From Pararobbsia silviterrae (GTDB taxonomy: Bacteria > Pseudomonadota > Gammaproteobacteria > Burkholderiales > Burkholderiaceae): a DNA stretch of 64,000 nt. The stretch spans positions 186,001-250,000 of the forward strand of contig NZ_RBZU01000010.1 of assembly GCF_003628125.1 (NCBI RefSeq). The letters are read 5' to 3'. A model generated the notes under the pieces. That model did no database searches. It saw only the letters and a program-made list of their open reading frames with translations, and was not told the DNA's origin. Positions 27,250-36,857 of the stretch are shown one piece after another. The position numbers were made by a program, and so were the translations under genes. How positions within the stretch are numbered: position 1 is the stretch's first letter; each line of letters starts with the position of its first letter.

Positions 27250-27873
27250 TCAGACGATCGACGGTCCGCCATACGGCGCAAACGCGGGCCGCTGCGCGAT
27301 GCGTTCAAGATACGCCGCGACCGCGGGCAGCTCGGGACGATCGAACGGCGTGCCGAACCAGCGATTCACCGAGAGTCCGATCGGAATGTCGGCCAGCGTG
27401 AAACGATCGCCCGCGACGTAGGCCTGCGTGCGTTCGAGTTGCGCGTCGAGAATCGACATGCATCGCGTCCAGCTCCGGATCGCGAGATCGATCTGCGCGC
27501 GATCCTGATGCGCGGGCGATCGCCGCGCGAGTCCGAGAAACGCGTAGCTCCACGAGCGGTTGAGGTCCGTGGCCTGCCAATCGATCCACTGATCGGCGCG
27601 CGCGCGCAACTGTGCATCCAACGGATACAGATGCTCGCCGCCATAGCGATTCGCGAGATATCGAATGATCGCGTTCGATTCCCACAGCACGAATGCACCG
27701 TCGCGAATGACCGGGACCTGCGCATTCGGATTCAGCGCGAGGAATTCGGGGGCATCGGTCGATCGAAAGCCCGACCCCCAGTCTTCGCGCTCGAATGGAA
27801 TGTCGAGTTCCGCGCACGTCCAAAGCACTTTGCGGACGTTGATCGACGGAATCTTGCCAAGTATCTGAAGCAT
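27250..27873 (-). CDS. Glutathione S-transferase family protein
   Basis: This 207-residue GST has an N-terminal thioredoxin fold (residues 1-80), with the glutathione-binding stretch [10 protein letters not shown] and ESNAIIRYL, and an all-helical C-terminal domain. The N-terminal active-site region reads [16 protein letters not shown], which fits beta/theta-type bacterial GSTs. AAGGA precedes ATG. It is the third gene in a leftward MarR, flavin reductase, GST series, which suggests electrophile or quinone detoxification under MarR control. Confidence 0.9.
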   Translation of the reverse strand: MLQILGKIPSINVRKVLWTCAELDIPFEREDWGSGFRSTDAPEFLALNPNAQVPVIRDGAFVLWESNAIIRYLANRYGGEHLYPLDAQLRARADQWIDWQATDLNRSWSYAFLGLARRSPAHQDRAQIDLAIRSWTRCMSILDAQLERTQAYVAGDRFTLADIPIGLSVNRWFGTPFDRPELPAVAAYLERIAQRPAFAPYGGPSIV

Positions 27874-27974
27874 GCGGCGTCCTTCGTGGTGGAAACGGCA
27901 ACGCCCGGACATCGGGCGCGAAGTGCATACGAACGGCTCGCAGTCGACGCGGCGACGCAATGACGCAACGACGG

Positions 27975-28550
27975 CTAAAGCGGCTTGGCCGAAACGATAT
28001 CCGATGCGCGCGCGAAATGGCCGGCGCCGAGATGATGAATCGTATGCAGCGCGGCATTCGACGCGTCGACATTCCAGTGACCGTTCGCGAAGATCCGGCT
28101 GTCGGCGGCGGCGGCCACGACCTCGCCGAAACACGTGTCGTACGCATCCTCGGTATGCGGCTCGGGAATCAATCGGCATTCGAGCCACGCGGCGCAGCCC
28201 GTCTCCACAAGCGGCAAACCCAGCACGGGGCCCTCGATCGACTCGATCCCGTAGCGCGCGAATTTGTCGACGTCACGACCGCTCGTCGAACCGACCGCAT
28301 ACGTGAGGTCGATCGCCGCGACCCCGGGAATGCAGATCCCGAACGTGCCGCTCTCGGCGACGAGCTCGCGCGTGAAGGTGCGCTTGTCGATCACGACGGC
28401 AATCCGGGGCGGCGTAAATTCGACGGGCATCGACCAGGCCGCCGCCATGATGTTGCGGCGAGCGCCTGACGCGCTCGTCACGAGGATCGTCGGTCCATGA
28501 TTGACGAGCCGACTCGCGTGCTCGAGCGCAACGGGCTGGAAAGCGTTCAT
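27975..28550 (-). CDS. Flavin reductase family protein
   Basis: This 191-residue FMN-binding split-barrel protein of the DIM6/NTAB group has the conserved ATG-equivalent stretch [23 protein letters not shown] near residue 15-37. The core [19 protein letters not shown] follows. Members reduce FMN or FAD for partner oxygenases, or act as oxidoreductases. The ATG at 28550 matches family N-termini but lacks a clear ribosome site. It lies between a MarR gene and a GST gene on the same strand, in a likely stress-response operon. Confidence 0.85.
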   Translation of the reverse strand: MNAFQPVALEHASRLVNHGPTILVTSASGARRNIMAAAWSMPVEFTPPRIAVVIDKRTFTRELVAESGTFGICIPGVAAIDLTYAVGSTSGRDVDKFARYGIESIEGPVLGLPLVETGCAAWLECRLIPEPHTEDAYDTCFGEVVAAAADSRIFANGHWNVDASNAALHTIHHLGAGHFARASDIVSAKPL

Positions 28551-28769
28551 GTGTTTGGGCAAAAGATGCGCCGGACGCGATGACGGCCGCGAGCGCGCTC
28601 GCGAAGCGGCCCGCGACATGCGGATGCGCCAGCGTCGTGCATCATGCCATAGACGGACTGGACGCCCTGCGTCGGAGGCTTCGCGACGCGTGCCGCATCG
28701 TTTCGCGCGCGCGTTCGGCGCGCAATCCGCGTGCGATCCTCAGGCAAGCGGTGCGCGATTAAAGCGCGA

Positions 28770-29207
28770 TCAATGCGCGACTTCGCCCACGCGAACGAAC
28801 TCGACGAGCAGATTCTTGAGCATCGACGCATTCGACGTGCCGAACGCGCGCTCGACTTCGGTATGCGCGCGTTCGACATCATGCTGAACGCGATCGACGA
28901 GCGCGCGCCCCTCGTCGGTGATCGAGGCATACGTGCGCCGCTTGTGCGACGGATCGCGCATCTTGTTCACGAGCTTGCGCTCGTCGAGCCGGTCGACGTT
29001 CATGGCGAGCGTCGCGACGTTCGTCAGCGCCTTGTCGCGGAGTTCCTTGAAGGTGTGCTGACGCGGTCCGTCGAACGAGAGCAGGATCCGGTATTGCTCT
29101 TCATTAAGTGATTCACGCGCAAGGCATTGTGCGGTCTCGGTACGCATGAGCCGGTCGGCCACAAGGAGCAGGCGATAGAGAGTGGGTTCCACACGTGGAT
29201 CATGCAT
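28770..29207 (-). CDS. MarR-family regulator
   Basis: This 145-residue MarR protein has a winged helix with TFKELRDKALTNVATLAMNVDRL and a wing with SHKRRTYASITDEGRAL. The ATG at 29207 is chosen by family length. A TTG at 29267 with GGGA upstream would add 20 residues and cannot be excluded. It heads a leftward group with flavin reductase and GST genes, and probably controls that group and itself; the effector is unknown. Confidence 0.8.
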   Translation of the reverse strand: MHDPRVEPTLYRLLLVADRLMRTETAQCLARESLNEEQYRILLSFDGPRQHTFKELRDKALTNVATLAMNVDRLDERKLVNKMRDPSHKRRTYASITDEGRALVDRVQHDVERAHTEVERAFGTSNASMLKNLLVEFVRVGEVAH

Positions 29208-29644
29208 GGTCTTGACGCGAATCGTTCCGTTCGGGGGCGGCCCCGCAGGGAGCCGGAATGATTCCAAATGATCCCAGAGCCAACCTTAAATCCAGCTTAA
29301 GCAAAAACCGCGCTGTATTCGACCCGTCAGCGAACCCGAATTGCTCGATGGTGGTCGCCGCGCACCGGCAACCGTCCGTGTGATCCGTGCGATGTATGCG
29401 ATCTGCCGCGATCGAGCGATCGCCGCATCGGCAATCCGTTCGATATCCGCACGCCGAGCCCGGCCGTTGCGCGGGCTACGGTATGTTTTGCCCGAATAGA
29501 TCCATGTCTTCAAAAGCGTGATACTGCCTTCGGCCGATCGCCGAATCCTCAAGCGCGTCGGCATCTTCACAACGGGCTCATAGAGCGTGAATTCATCCGC
29601 GCGGCCGCACACGACGGCCGGGTGTGCGGTGACAGGAGACGAAG
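29208..29644. other. Intergenic region, 437 bases, between divergent genes
   Basis: It contains the upstream region of the MarR gene, with the CTTAA/TTAAG inverted repeat at 29285-29301, and the upstream region of the hypothetical gene at 29645. No supported gene is seen in it, apart from the possible longer MarR N-terminus up to 29267. Confidence 0.5.
29285..29301. promoter_or_regulatory. Inverted repeat upstream of the MarR gene
   Basis: CTTAA and TTAAG arms with a 7-base spacer lie 78 bases upstream of the MarR ATG (18 bases from the alternative TTG). It could be the autoregulatory site, but the arms are short. Confidence 0.35.
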
Positions 29645-30112
29645 GTGAAGCTTTTCAGGAGGGGCGCGTGCGTACGGATGTCCGTCTGGCTAAGACGGCG
29701 CTGGGAAGACGCGTGCGCAGGGTACCGATCGCGCGCGGGTTTCAGGGCGGGGGATGGCGCGTCCGGCCGCGCGAATATGCGGGATCACCGCGCCGCGGAC
29801 GCCGTGGCCCCGATCATGCCCAGGCTGGCGCCCGGTCTGCGCCGTTATGCCGAGCCCATCGAAATCCGTGCATGCGCCGAGCGGACCACCCGCGAGGCCT
29901 CGCTGTACGGACCGCCCGGACCGACGCCGGACGAACCCTACCCCGCCTCGGCGTCGATGGACGTCATTGAAGCCTATGTGGACGTCATCCGGCGCGCGCA
30001 GGGCAAACCGACGCTCGCCGAGATCGATCCCGGTATGCCGCACTATGAAACGCATCTCGAAGACTTCGTGCGCGACGTATTCCGCACGATGACGCTTCAC
30101 GACCACGGCTGA
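29645..30112 (+). CDS. Hypothetical protein
   Basis: This is a 155-residue protein of unknown function. The GTG start has AGGAGA six bases upstream, which supports translation. The N-terminal 50 residues are Arg/Ala-rich and may be poorly ordered. The C-terminal 60 residues are acidic and look more constrained (SMDVIEAYVDVIRRAQGKP, then HYETHLEDFVRDVFRTM), consistent with two helices. I recognise no family. There is no signal peptide or membrane segment. Internal ATG codons could give a shorter product. Confidence 0.5.
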   Translation: MKLFRRGACVRMSVWLRRRWEDACAGYRSRAGFRAGDGASGRANMRDHRAADAVAPIMPRLAPGLRRYAEPIEIRACAERTTREASLYGPPGPTPDEPYPASASMDVIEAYVDVIRRAQGKPTLAEIDPGMPHYETHLEDFVRDVFRTMTLHDHG

Positions 30113-30194
30113 CGACCCGTCGGCCCACGCGTCGCGAATCGACGACGCGCACGATACGCACGATATGGCGGCGACGGCCGTTTCAACCTCGGGG

Positions 30195-30416
30195 CTACAT
30201 CCAGCCCGCGTACTTGATACCCGCAAACACCGCGCAAACGCCCGCGACGCTTAAACAGATGGCTCTGTTGAGAATCCAGCGGGGCAGCATTTCGCGCTGC
30301 TCGATCGTCATGCCTTGCGCGCCGAGCGCGAAATAGACGAAAACAACCGAGCCGATCAGCCAGCCGGCGACGCCGTACAGAGGCCCGACAATCGGGCTGG
30401 GGTCGAAATGTGCCAT
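30195..30416 (-). CDS. Small two-helix membrane protein
   Basis: This 73-residue protein has two hydrophobic segments (about residues 10-31 and 48-68) separated by a charged loop with EQREMLPRW. The ATG at 30416 has GGAGGGA seven bases upstream; the frame remains open far upstream but without other support. Function unknown. The size and two-helix pattern resemble many uncharacterised inner-membrane proteins of Burkholderia. Confidence 0.65.
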   Translation of the reverse strand: MAHFDPSPIVGPLYGVAGWLIGSVVFVYFALGAQGMTIEQREMLPRWILNRAICLSVAGVCAVFAGIKYAGWM

Positions 30417-30871
30417 CGCGTGTCCCTCCGGTCTCGATCCTCGCGATGGCGGCGCACCCGGTCGCATGCTCGATGATCCGCTCCGGCGCCGCCCGATCGC
30501 GTATTGATGACGCTCAGACATCCGCAATATCGGCCCCGAATCAAAAATCTTTACAGATATGTGACATCGCGCCCTGACGGTCGCTCGATCGCGCGGACGC
30601 CGCATCCGGAGGCGCGTCTTGACGCATCGTGGCATCCGGATCGGCCTATCTGATGCGGCGTCGTATCCCACACGTCCCGACAGTCATATCCCGATCATTT
30701 AGGGCCACGACAATGCCCGCACGGTGCGCGCACGATCGACTGCGCGACACGCCGATGCGGCGACCGAGACATTCGGAAAGCCGCGGGACTTAAGGATGTC
30801 TTCAGATAGGCGAACCTAGAATCGCCGGATATTTCGAGCCCGCCGCCGCCCGGCAAAGGACGCGTGAGTGC
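30417..30871. other. Intergenic region, 455 bases
   Basis: I see no supported gene. It separates the leftward small membrane protein from the rightward hpnI and should contain both promoters. A moderately AT-rich stretch at 30540-30560 could be the leftward promoter. Confidence 0.45.
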
Positions 30872-32023
30872 ATGACAATCCATGAGATCCGGATGCTCGT
30901 AACCGTGTGCGTCGCGACAGCGGCCGCGCTCGGATGTCTGTATTCCATCGTGTCCAGCCTGCTCATGGCCTCGTTCTTCCGGCGTCCGCTCGGCGCGCCC
31001 GCCGCGTTTCCGGCCGTCACCGTGATCCGGCCCCTGCATGGCCGCGAACACGCGCTCGTCGACAACCTGTCGAGCTTTCTCGTCCAGGATTATCCGGGCC
31101 CCGTGCAATTCCTGTTCGGCGTGCACGACGCGCACGATCCCGCGCTCGAAGCCGTCGAAGCGATCCGCGCGCGCTATCCGCACGCCGACGTGACGGTCGT
31201 CGCCGACACGCGGCTGCACGGCCCGAATCGGAAAATCAGCAACATCGTGAACATGCTCGCGCATGCGAAGCACGCCGTATTCGTATTCGCCGACAGCGAC
31301 GTCCACGCCTCGCCCGACACGCTGCGCCACGTCGTCGCGACACTTGAGGAGCCCGATGTCGGCCTTGTGAGCTGCCTGTTCCGCGGCCAGCCCGATCCGG
31401 GTTTCTGGCCGCGCGTATCGGCGGCGGCCTGCAACTATCACTTCGTGCCGAGCGTCGTGATCGGGCTCGTATCGAAGCTCGCGCGCCCGTGTTTCGGACC
31501 GATGATCGCGATGCGCCGCGATACGCTCGAACGCATCGGCGGCCTCACCCAGTTCTCGAGCCATCTCGCCGAAGACCACGCGATCGGCGAGGCCGTGCGC
31601 GCGATCGGTCTGCGCGTCGAGATCCCGCCGTTCATCGTCACGCAAGCCTGCGTCGAGACCACGTCGCGCGCGTTCGTCCATCACGAACTCCGCGCGAGCC
31701 GCACGATCCGCCGGATCACGCCGCAGGGTCATCTGGGCTCGGTCATCACCTATCCGTTCGCGCTCGCCTTAATCGCCATGCTGCTCGCGGGCGCCGCGCC
31801 CTGGAGCCTCGTGCTGCTCGGCGTGGCGCTGCTCTCGCGACTGCATGTCGGCATTCAAGCCGATCGCGCGCTGGGACGCACGCTCCATGGGCTGGCGGTG
31901 CTGCCGCTTTGCGAATTGATGCTGTTTTATGTGTTCATCGCGAGCTTCCGGTCCTCGCGCGTTGTCTGGCGCGGACATCGTTTCAGTGTCGACGACAGCG
32001 GCCTCATGACGGCGCGCAAATAA
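30872..32023 (+). CDS. hpnI: Hopanoid glycosyltransferase HpnI
   Basis: This 383-residue family 21-like glycosyltransferase (ceramide glucosyltransferase type) has an N-terminal membrane helix (about 8-35). The GT2 catalytic motifs are in order: VIRPLHGRE near 51, FADSDVHAS near 140, and EDHAIG near 235 with RASRTIR near 277. Two to three C-terminal helices follow. HpnI adds N-acetylglucosamine to bacteriohopanetetrol at the inner membrane. No other hopanoid gene (hpnH, G, J, K, shc) is in the window, which is unusual because these are often clustered. Confidence 0.88.
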   Translation: MTIHEIRMLVTVCVATAAALGCLYSIVSSLLMASFFRRPLGAPAAFPAVTVIRPLHGREHALVDNLSSFLVQDYPGPVQFLFGVHDAHDPALEAVEAIRARYPHADVTVVADTRLHGPNRKISNIVNMLAHAKHAVFVFADSDVHASPDTLRHVVATLEEPDVGLVSCLFRGQPDPGFWPRVSAAACNYHFVPSVVIGLVSKLARPCFGPMIAMRRDTLERIGGLTQFSSHLAEDHAIGEAVRAIGLRVEIPPFIVTQACVETTSRAFVHHELRASRTIRRITPQGHLGSVITYPFALALIAMLLAGAAPWSLVLLGVALLSRLHVGIQADRALGRTLHGLAVLPLCELMLFYVFIASFRSSRVVWRGHRFSVDDSGLMTARK

Positions 32024-32167
32024 GTCCGAATAAGCGCGAATTCGCGCATCCGCGCCTGGCCGACCGGCATCGCGCAACGGCCGGGCTGGGCTGCGCCGGA
32101 CCAGGCTGGGCTGGGCTGAATCGGCCTGTGCCGGGCCGCGTCGCGACGCCGTGTCGATCCGGCTCCA

Positions 32168-32923
32168 TCAATACTCGTCGTGCCGGCGCCACCAGATGCC
32201 GGTTTCGTTGCGCCCCTTCGGTGCGCGATCGAGCCATTGATACATGCCCCAGATCCCGTCGAGACCGCGCGCATAGGTCGAATACGCGTGATAGACGACG
32301 CCGTCCTCGAGCACGAAGGTACTCATGCCGGGACGGTCGAGCGAATACGTCGCCGCGTCGGTACCGCATGTCGCCGCGAATTCGACGACCGGCGCGGGGG
32401 CGGGCACGGCATCCATCGCATGACGCCCGCGCGCGTAGTTGTATTCGACGTCGCCGTCTCGCTGCTGCTGCGCGGTGAACGCCACGTTGAAATCGAAGCT
32501 GAACGCGTCGTCGGCCGACGACGCCCACGGAAACGTCCATCCCATGCGCCGCTTATATTCGCGCAGCTTGGCGAGCGGCGCGCGCGACACCGCCGTCAAC
32601 GAGACGTCGTGATGCGCGAGATGCGTCACGAATCCGGCAAAGCCGTCCGCGATCGACGAGCACGACGGGCATCCGGCCCGGTAATCGGGTCCGAACATGA
32701 AGTGATAGACGAGCAATTGAGAACGTCCGCCGAACAAATCGGCCAGCGTCGCGCGCCCGGCGTCGGTATCGAATTCGTAGTTCTTGTCGATGCGAACCCA
32801 CGGCAACGCCTGACGTTGTCGCGCGAGCGCGTCGCTGCGCCGCGTGAGGTCCTTCTCGGCTTCGAGCAGATCGAGGCGCGCGGCGAGCCACGCCTCTCGC
32901 GTACCGGTCGGATGGGTTGCCAT
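32168..32923 (-). CDS. DUF899 thioredoxin-like protein
   Basis: This 251-residue DUF899 protein has a thioredoxin-like fold. The characteristic motifs are YHFMFGPDYRAGCPSC near residue 73, SRAPLAKLREYKRRMGW near 112 and WASSADDAFSFDFNV near 133. The CxxC-like pair in GCPSCSS suggests redox chemistry, but no activity is established. AAGGAGG precedes ATG. It is divergent from a large HTH protein and near a beta-propeller gene; the same types of gene are often neighbours in other proteobacteria, as I recall. Confidence 0.85.
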   Translation of the reverse strand: MATHPTGTREAWLAARLDLLEAEKDLTRRSDALARQRQALPWVRIDKNYEFDTDAGRATLADLFGGRSQLLVYHFMFGPDYRAGCPSCSSIADGFAGFVTHLAHHDVSLTAVSRAPLAKLREYKRRMGWTFPWASSADDAFSFDFNVAFTAQQQRDGDVEYNYARGRHAMDAVPAPAPVVEFAATCGTDAATYSLDRPGMSTFVLEDGVVYHAYSTYARGLDGIWGMYQWLDRAPKGRNETGIWWRRHDEY

Positions 32924-33124
32924 GGTTTCGCCCTCCTTCGAAGATCGAGTCCGGTCGATCGAACGATCGACACGGCCCGATAGTGGATCGAGCGGTCAGA
33001 GTAAGGCCGCTCAGGCCGCGACGGGGAGTGACATGTTTGGCGCGATTCGTCCGCGACGTGTTCGAAGGCCATGCTAGATTGGCGCGACGCTCCGCTGCGA
33101 GGACACGCGTGTGACGAGGCTCGG

Positions 33125-34351
33125 ATGGATTCGTTGATCACGGCCGCGGCGCGCGCGCTTGCCGCCGGCGACCCGCTCGGCGCGCTCAAGCGTGTCGCGC
33201 TGCGAGACGACGCGCCCGCGCTCGCGTTACGCGGCATCGCCATCGCGCAGCTCGGCGACCTCGAACGCGCACGCACGCTCGTGCGCAGCGCGGCGCGCGC
33301 ATTCGGGCCCCGCGAGGCGGTCGCGCGCGCACGCTGTATTGTCGCCGAAGCCGAGATCGCGCTCGCGGCGCGAGATCTCGGCTGGCCCGTCAAGACGCTC
33401 GATGCCGCGCGCATCACGCTCGAAACCCATGGCGACGTCATCAATGCCGCGCATGCCCGCTATCTCGAAGTCCGGCGGCTGCTGCTGATCGGGCGGCTCG
33501 ACGAGGCCGACGCACTGCTCGCGGACATCGTTCCCGACGCGCTGCCGCCCGCGCTCCACGCCATCCATGCGCTGGCCGTCGCGGGCATCGCGATGCGCAG
33601 GGTCCGTGCGCGCGACGCGCGCGTCGCGCTCGCCCAAGCCCGAAGCGCGGCGCGGCGCGCGGGCATCGCGGCGCTCGACGCCGAAGTCGACGGCGTGTCG
33701 CGTATGCTCGACGCGCCCGCCGCACGCCGCCTCACGCGCCGCGAACCGATGCCGATGCCGATGCGGCTCGACGACGTCGAAACGCTGTTCGCCTCGGACA
33801 CGCTGATCGCCGACGCATGCCGCTACGCCGTGCGCGATGCGCATACCGTCGTCTCGCTCGCCACGCGCCCGGTGCTGTTCGCGCTCGCCTGCGCACTCGC
33901 CGCTGCCTGGCCTGGCGACGTGGCGCGCGATGCGCTCGTCGCGCGGGCCTTCCGCCTCAAGCTCGCCGATGCGTCGCATCGCGCGCGGCTGCGCGTCGAA
34001 ATCGGTCGGCTGCGCACGCTCCTGGAACCGATCGCACGGATCCGCGCGACGCGGGACGGCTACGCGCTCGAACCGCGCGTCGCGCGCGACGTCGTCGTGC
34101 TCGCGCGACCCGTCGACGACGCGCACGCGGCCGTTCTCGCGTGCCTCGCCGACGGCGAGTCGTGGTCGAGTTCGGCGCTCGCGATCGCGCTCGGCGCGAG
34201 CCAGCGCTCCGTGCAGCGCGCGCTCGAAACGCTCGCCGCCGAGGGCAAGGCGCAGACGCTTGGCCGCGGCCGCGCCGTGCGCTGGATCACACCGCCCGTG
34301 CCCGAATTCGCGACAACCTTGTTACTCCCGGCCACGCCGCCAGGCGGCTAG
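33125..34351 (+). CDS. Helix-turn-helix regulator with TPR-like N-terminal half
   Basis: This 408-residue protein has an Ala/Arg-rich helical N-terminal half with TPR-like repeats (about residues 1-190). The middle holds a possible transcription-regulatory winged helix (about 240-325, with RLRVEIGRLRTLLEPI). A C-terminal helix-turn-helix follows (about 350-390, SSSALAIALGASQRSVQRALETLAAEGKAQTLGRGRAVRW). The ATG at 33125 has GAGG upstream; a start at 33071 is possible. It is probably the regulator of the divergent DUF899 gene and of the beta-propeller gene downstream. Confidence 0.75.
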   Translation: MDSLITAAARALAAGDPLGALKRVALRDDAPALALRGIAIAQLGDLERARTLVRSAARAFGPREAVARARCIVAEAEIALAARDLGWPVKTLDAARITLETHGDVINAAHARYLEVRRLLLIGRLDEADALLADIVPDALPPALHAIHALAVAGIAMRRVRARDARVALAQARSAARRAGIAALDAEVDGVSRMLDAPAARRLTRREPMPMPMRLDDVETLFASDTLIADACRYAVRDAHTVVSLATRPVLFALACALAAAWPGDVARDALVARAFRLKLADASHRARLRVEIGRLRTLLEPIARIRATRDGYALEPRVARDVVVLARPVDDAHAAVLACLADGESWSSSALAIALGASQRSVQRALETLAAEGKAQTLGRGRAVRWITPPVPEFATTLLLPATPPGG

Positions 34352-34445
34352 GATGCGGCCTATGCGATTCGCCGCCGGGACGGCGTGCGATTCGCTTTTC
34401 GGCGCGTCGCGCGCGCACATCATCGATCCCGCCAGGAGACCCGTC

Positions 34446-35132
34446 ATGAAACGATCCGCCGCCACCATCGTCCGCGAATATGGTCCGTTTCCGGATGTCG
34501 AGTCCGTCGCCGGCGTCACGTATGACGGCACGCAGGTCTGGTTCGCCGCCGGCAACGCGATCAAGACGCTCGATCCCGCGAGCGGCGAGACCGGACGCTC
34601 GATCGACGTCGCCGCCCACGCGGGCACCGCGTTCGACGGCACGCATCTGTTCCAGATCTCCGAGAACCGGATCCTCAAGATCGACCCCGCGACCGGCCGC
34701 GTGCTCGCCGCGATCCCCGCGCCCGGCAACGGCGGCGATTCGGGACTCGCGTGGGCCGAAGGCGCACTTTGGGTCGGCGAATATCGCGCGCGCAAGATCC
34801 ACCGGATCGATCCCGAGACCGGCACGATCCTGAGCACGATCGAATCGAACCGCTTCGTGACGGGGGTCACCTGGGTCGACGGCGAACTCTGGCACGGCAC
34901 GTGGGAGGGCGATCAAAGCGAGCTTCGGCACATCGATCCCGTGACGGGCGCGATCATCGAAAGCCTCGACATGCCCGCGGGCGTCGGCGTATCGGGTCTC
35001 GAGGCGGACGGTCACGAACAGTTCTTCTGCGGAGGCGGCGGCAGCGGCACGATCCGAGCCGTGCGGCGGCCGCGTGTGGCATCCGGGGACGCGCCGGTCA
35101 TGCCGGCGAAACGCACGCGTCAGTCCGCGTAG
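34446..35132 (+). CDS. Beta-propeller protein (glutaminyl-cyclotransferase/Vgb-like)
   Basis: This 228-residue protein is built of repeated blades with the pattern [40 protein letters not shown] and [12 protein letters not shown], each followed by IKTLDP- or IHRIDPETG-type turns. This is a YncE/streptogramin-lyase-like propeller. No signal peptide is visible, so it is probably cytoplasmic. CAGGAG precedes ATG. It follows the HTH regulator by 94 bases on the same strand. Catalytic function is not predictable from the repeats. Confidence 0.8.
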   Translation: MKRSAATIVREYGPFPDVESVAGVTYDGTQVWFAAGNAIKTLDPASGETGRSIDVAAHAGTAFDGTHLFQISENRILKIDPATGRVLAAIPAPGNGGDSGLAWAEGALWVGEYRARKIHRIDPETGTILSTIESNRFVTGVTWVDGELWHGTWEGDQSELRHIDPVTGAIIESLDMPAGVGVSGLEADGHEQFFCGGGGSGTIRAVRRPRVASGDAPVMPAKRTRQSA

Positions 35133-35244
35133 CGCACACCGCTCACATCACGCGTACGGGCCGCAGGGTCCGGCGCGATTTCGCATGCGATACTCGGGGC
35201 GGCCGCCCGACCGGAGGCGGGCCGCGATCTTCCCGGAGTGCCGC

Positions 35245-35670
35245 ATGTCTCTTTCGCCGTTTCATCTCGCGATCCCCGTCTACGACCTGGCCGCCGCGCG
35301 CGATTTCTATGGCCGCGTATTCGGCCTGGCCGAAGGCCGTTCCAGCACGCAGTGGGTCGATTTCGATTTCTACGGCCATCAGCTCGTGATTCACGAGCAT
35401 CCCAAGACCGCCTCGCAGGACAATGCGCATCGCAATCCGGTCGACGGTCACGACGTCCCCGTTCCGCATTTCGGCATCGTGCTCGAATGGAGCCAATGGG
35501 AAGCGCTCGCCGAACGGCTCCGGTCGTTCGGCACGACGTTCGTCATCGAACCGTATATCCGCTTTAAGGGGCAGGTCGGCGAACAGGCGACGATGTTCCT
35601 GTTCGACCCCTGCGGCAACGCGCTCGAATTCAAGGCTTTCAAGGACATCGGCCAACTCTTCGCCAAGTAG
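35245..35670 (+). CDS. VOC-family (glyoxalase/dioxygenase fold) protein
   Basis: This 141-residue single-module vicinal-oxygen-chelate protein has likely metal ligands His in FHLAIP (residue 7), His in VPHFGI (near 74) and Glu in NALEFK (near 128). The [14 protein letters not shown] signature is present. Relatives are annotated as dioxygenase- or glyoxalase-like with no proven substrate. GGAG lies eight bases before ATG. It follows the propeller gene by 112 bases on the same strand. Confidence 0.85.
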   Translation: MSLSPFHLAIPVYDLAAARDFYGRVFGLAEGRSSTQWVDFDFYGHQLVIHEHPKTASQDNAHRNPVDGHDVPVPHFGIVLEWSQWEALAERLRSFGTTFVIEPYIRFKGQVGEQATMFLFDPCGNALEFKAFKDIGQLFAK

Positions 35671-35783
35671 GCGCCGAACCGCGCGCGACGTGCGACGCCC
35701 GAACGCGGGGTCGCCGGACCGCCGGACCGCCGGGAATACGTATTGCTTGCGTTCGCGGGTTTCGACAACCGGATCTCTTCTTC

Positions 35784-36857
35784 ATGAAGCCAGACGCTGA
35801 CGGCAGTACCGTTCATCGGCGATTCTTCCACGGCCTGCTGCTGGTCGTGACGCTCGCACTTGCCTGGGTGCTCTGGCCATACTTCAGCGCCGTGTTCTGG
35901 GGCGTGATGCTCGCGCTGCTGTTTCATCCGGTCCAACGGCGTCTCGTGAGCGCGTTCGGGCAACGCCCGAACCTCGCCGCGTTCGTTACGCTGATGATCG
36001 TGCTCGTGCTCGTGATCGTCCCCGTGATCCTGATCGCGATGCGGCTCGTCAGCGATATCGGCAACGTCTACGACCAGATCCGCTCGGGCCAGATCGACCT
36101 CGCGGCATCGTACGGGCAGGCGGTCCAGCTGATGCCCTCGTGGGCTCAGCCCGTCATCGAACACTTCGGATTGCACGACGTCGCGGCGCTTCAACAGCGC
36201 ATCACCGACGGCGCCACGCAGATCAGCCGCTTCGTCGGCACACAGGCGCTCTGGATCGGACAGAACACGTTCCAGTTCATCGTCAGCCTCGGCGTGATGC
36301 TCTATCTCGTGTTTTTCCTGCTACGCGACGGTCCCGCGATCAGCCGCCTGATCCAACGCGCGCTGCCGCTCGACGAAGCCCACAAGGCCCATCTACTCGC
36401 GAAATTCACGACGGTCGCGCGCGCGACGATCAAGGGCAACGTCGCGGTCGCGGCCGTACAAGGCGTGCTCGGCGGCGCGATCTTCGCCGTGCTCGGCATC
36501 CAGAGCGCCTTGCTCTGGGGTGTCGTGATGGCCGTGCTGTCGCTGCTGCCCGCGGTCGGTGCGTCGATCGTCTGGGCGCCCGCGGCGGTCTACTTCGTCG
36601 TGAGCGATCACCTCTGGAAGGGCGTGATCCTCATCGTGTTCGGCGTGTTCGTGATCGGACTCGTCGACAACATCCTGCGCCCGATCCTCGTCGGCAAGGA
36701 CACGCGGATGCCCGACTGGGTCGTGCTGATCTCGACGCTCGGCGGCATGTCCGTGCTCGGCATCAACGGCTTCGTGATCGGCCCGCTCGTCGCGGCCCTG
36801 TTCATGGCGAGCTGGAGCCTGTTCGCACAGGAAGAAGACGACAACTCGCGCAGCTGA
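35784..36857 (+). CDS. AI-2E family transporter
   Basis: This 357-residue inner-membrane protein has about eight helices arranged as in the AI-2E/TqsA/PerM family. The N-terminal pair is at residues 14-60, the soluble amphipathic region with QISRFVGTQAL near 145, and the C-terminal conserved core DNILRPILVGKDTRMPDWVVLISTLGG near 290-316. Family members include autoinducer-2 exporters and Na+/H+ antiporters; which applies here cannot be told. The gene appears monocistronic. Confidence 0.9.
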   Translation: MKPDADGSTVHRRFFHGLLLVVTLALAWVLWPYFSAVFWGVMLALLFHPVQRRLVSAFGQRPNLAAFVTLMIVLVLVIVPVILIAMRLVSDIGNVYDQIRSGQIDLAASYGQAVQLMPSWAQPVIEHFGLHDVAALQQRITDGATQISRFVGTQALWIGQNTFQFIVSLGVMLYLVFFLLRDGPAISRLIQRALPLDEAHKAHLLAKFTTVARATIKGNVAVAAVQGVLGGAIFAVLGIQSALLWGVVMAVLSLLPAVGASIVWAPAAVYFVVSDHLWKGVILIVFGVFVIGLVDNILRPILVGKDTRMPDWVVLISTLGGMSVLGINGFVIGPLVAALFMASWSLFAQEEDDNSRS

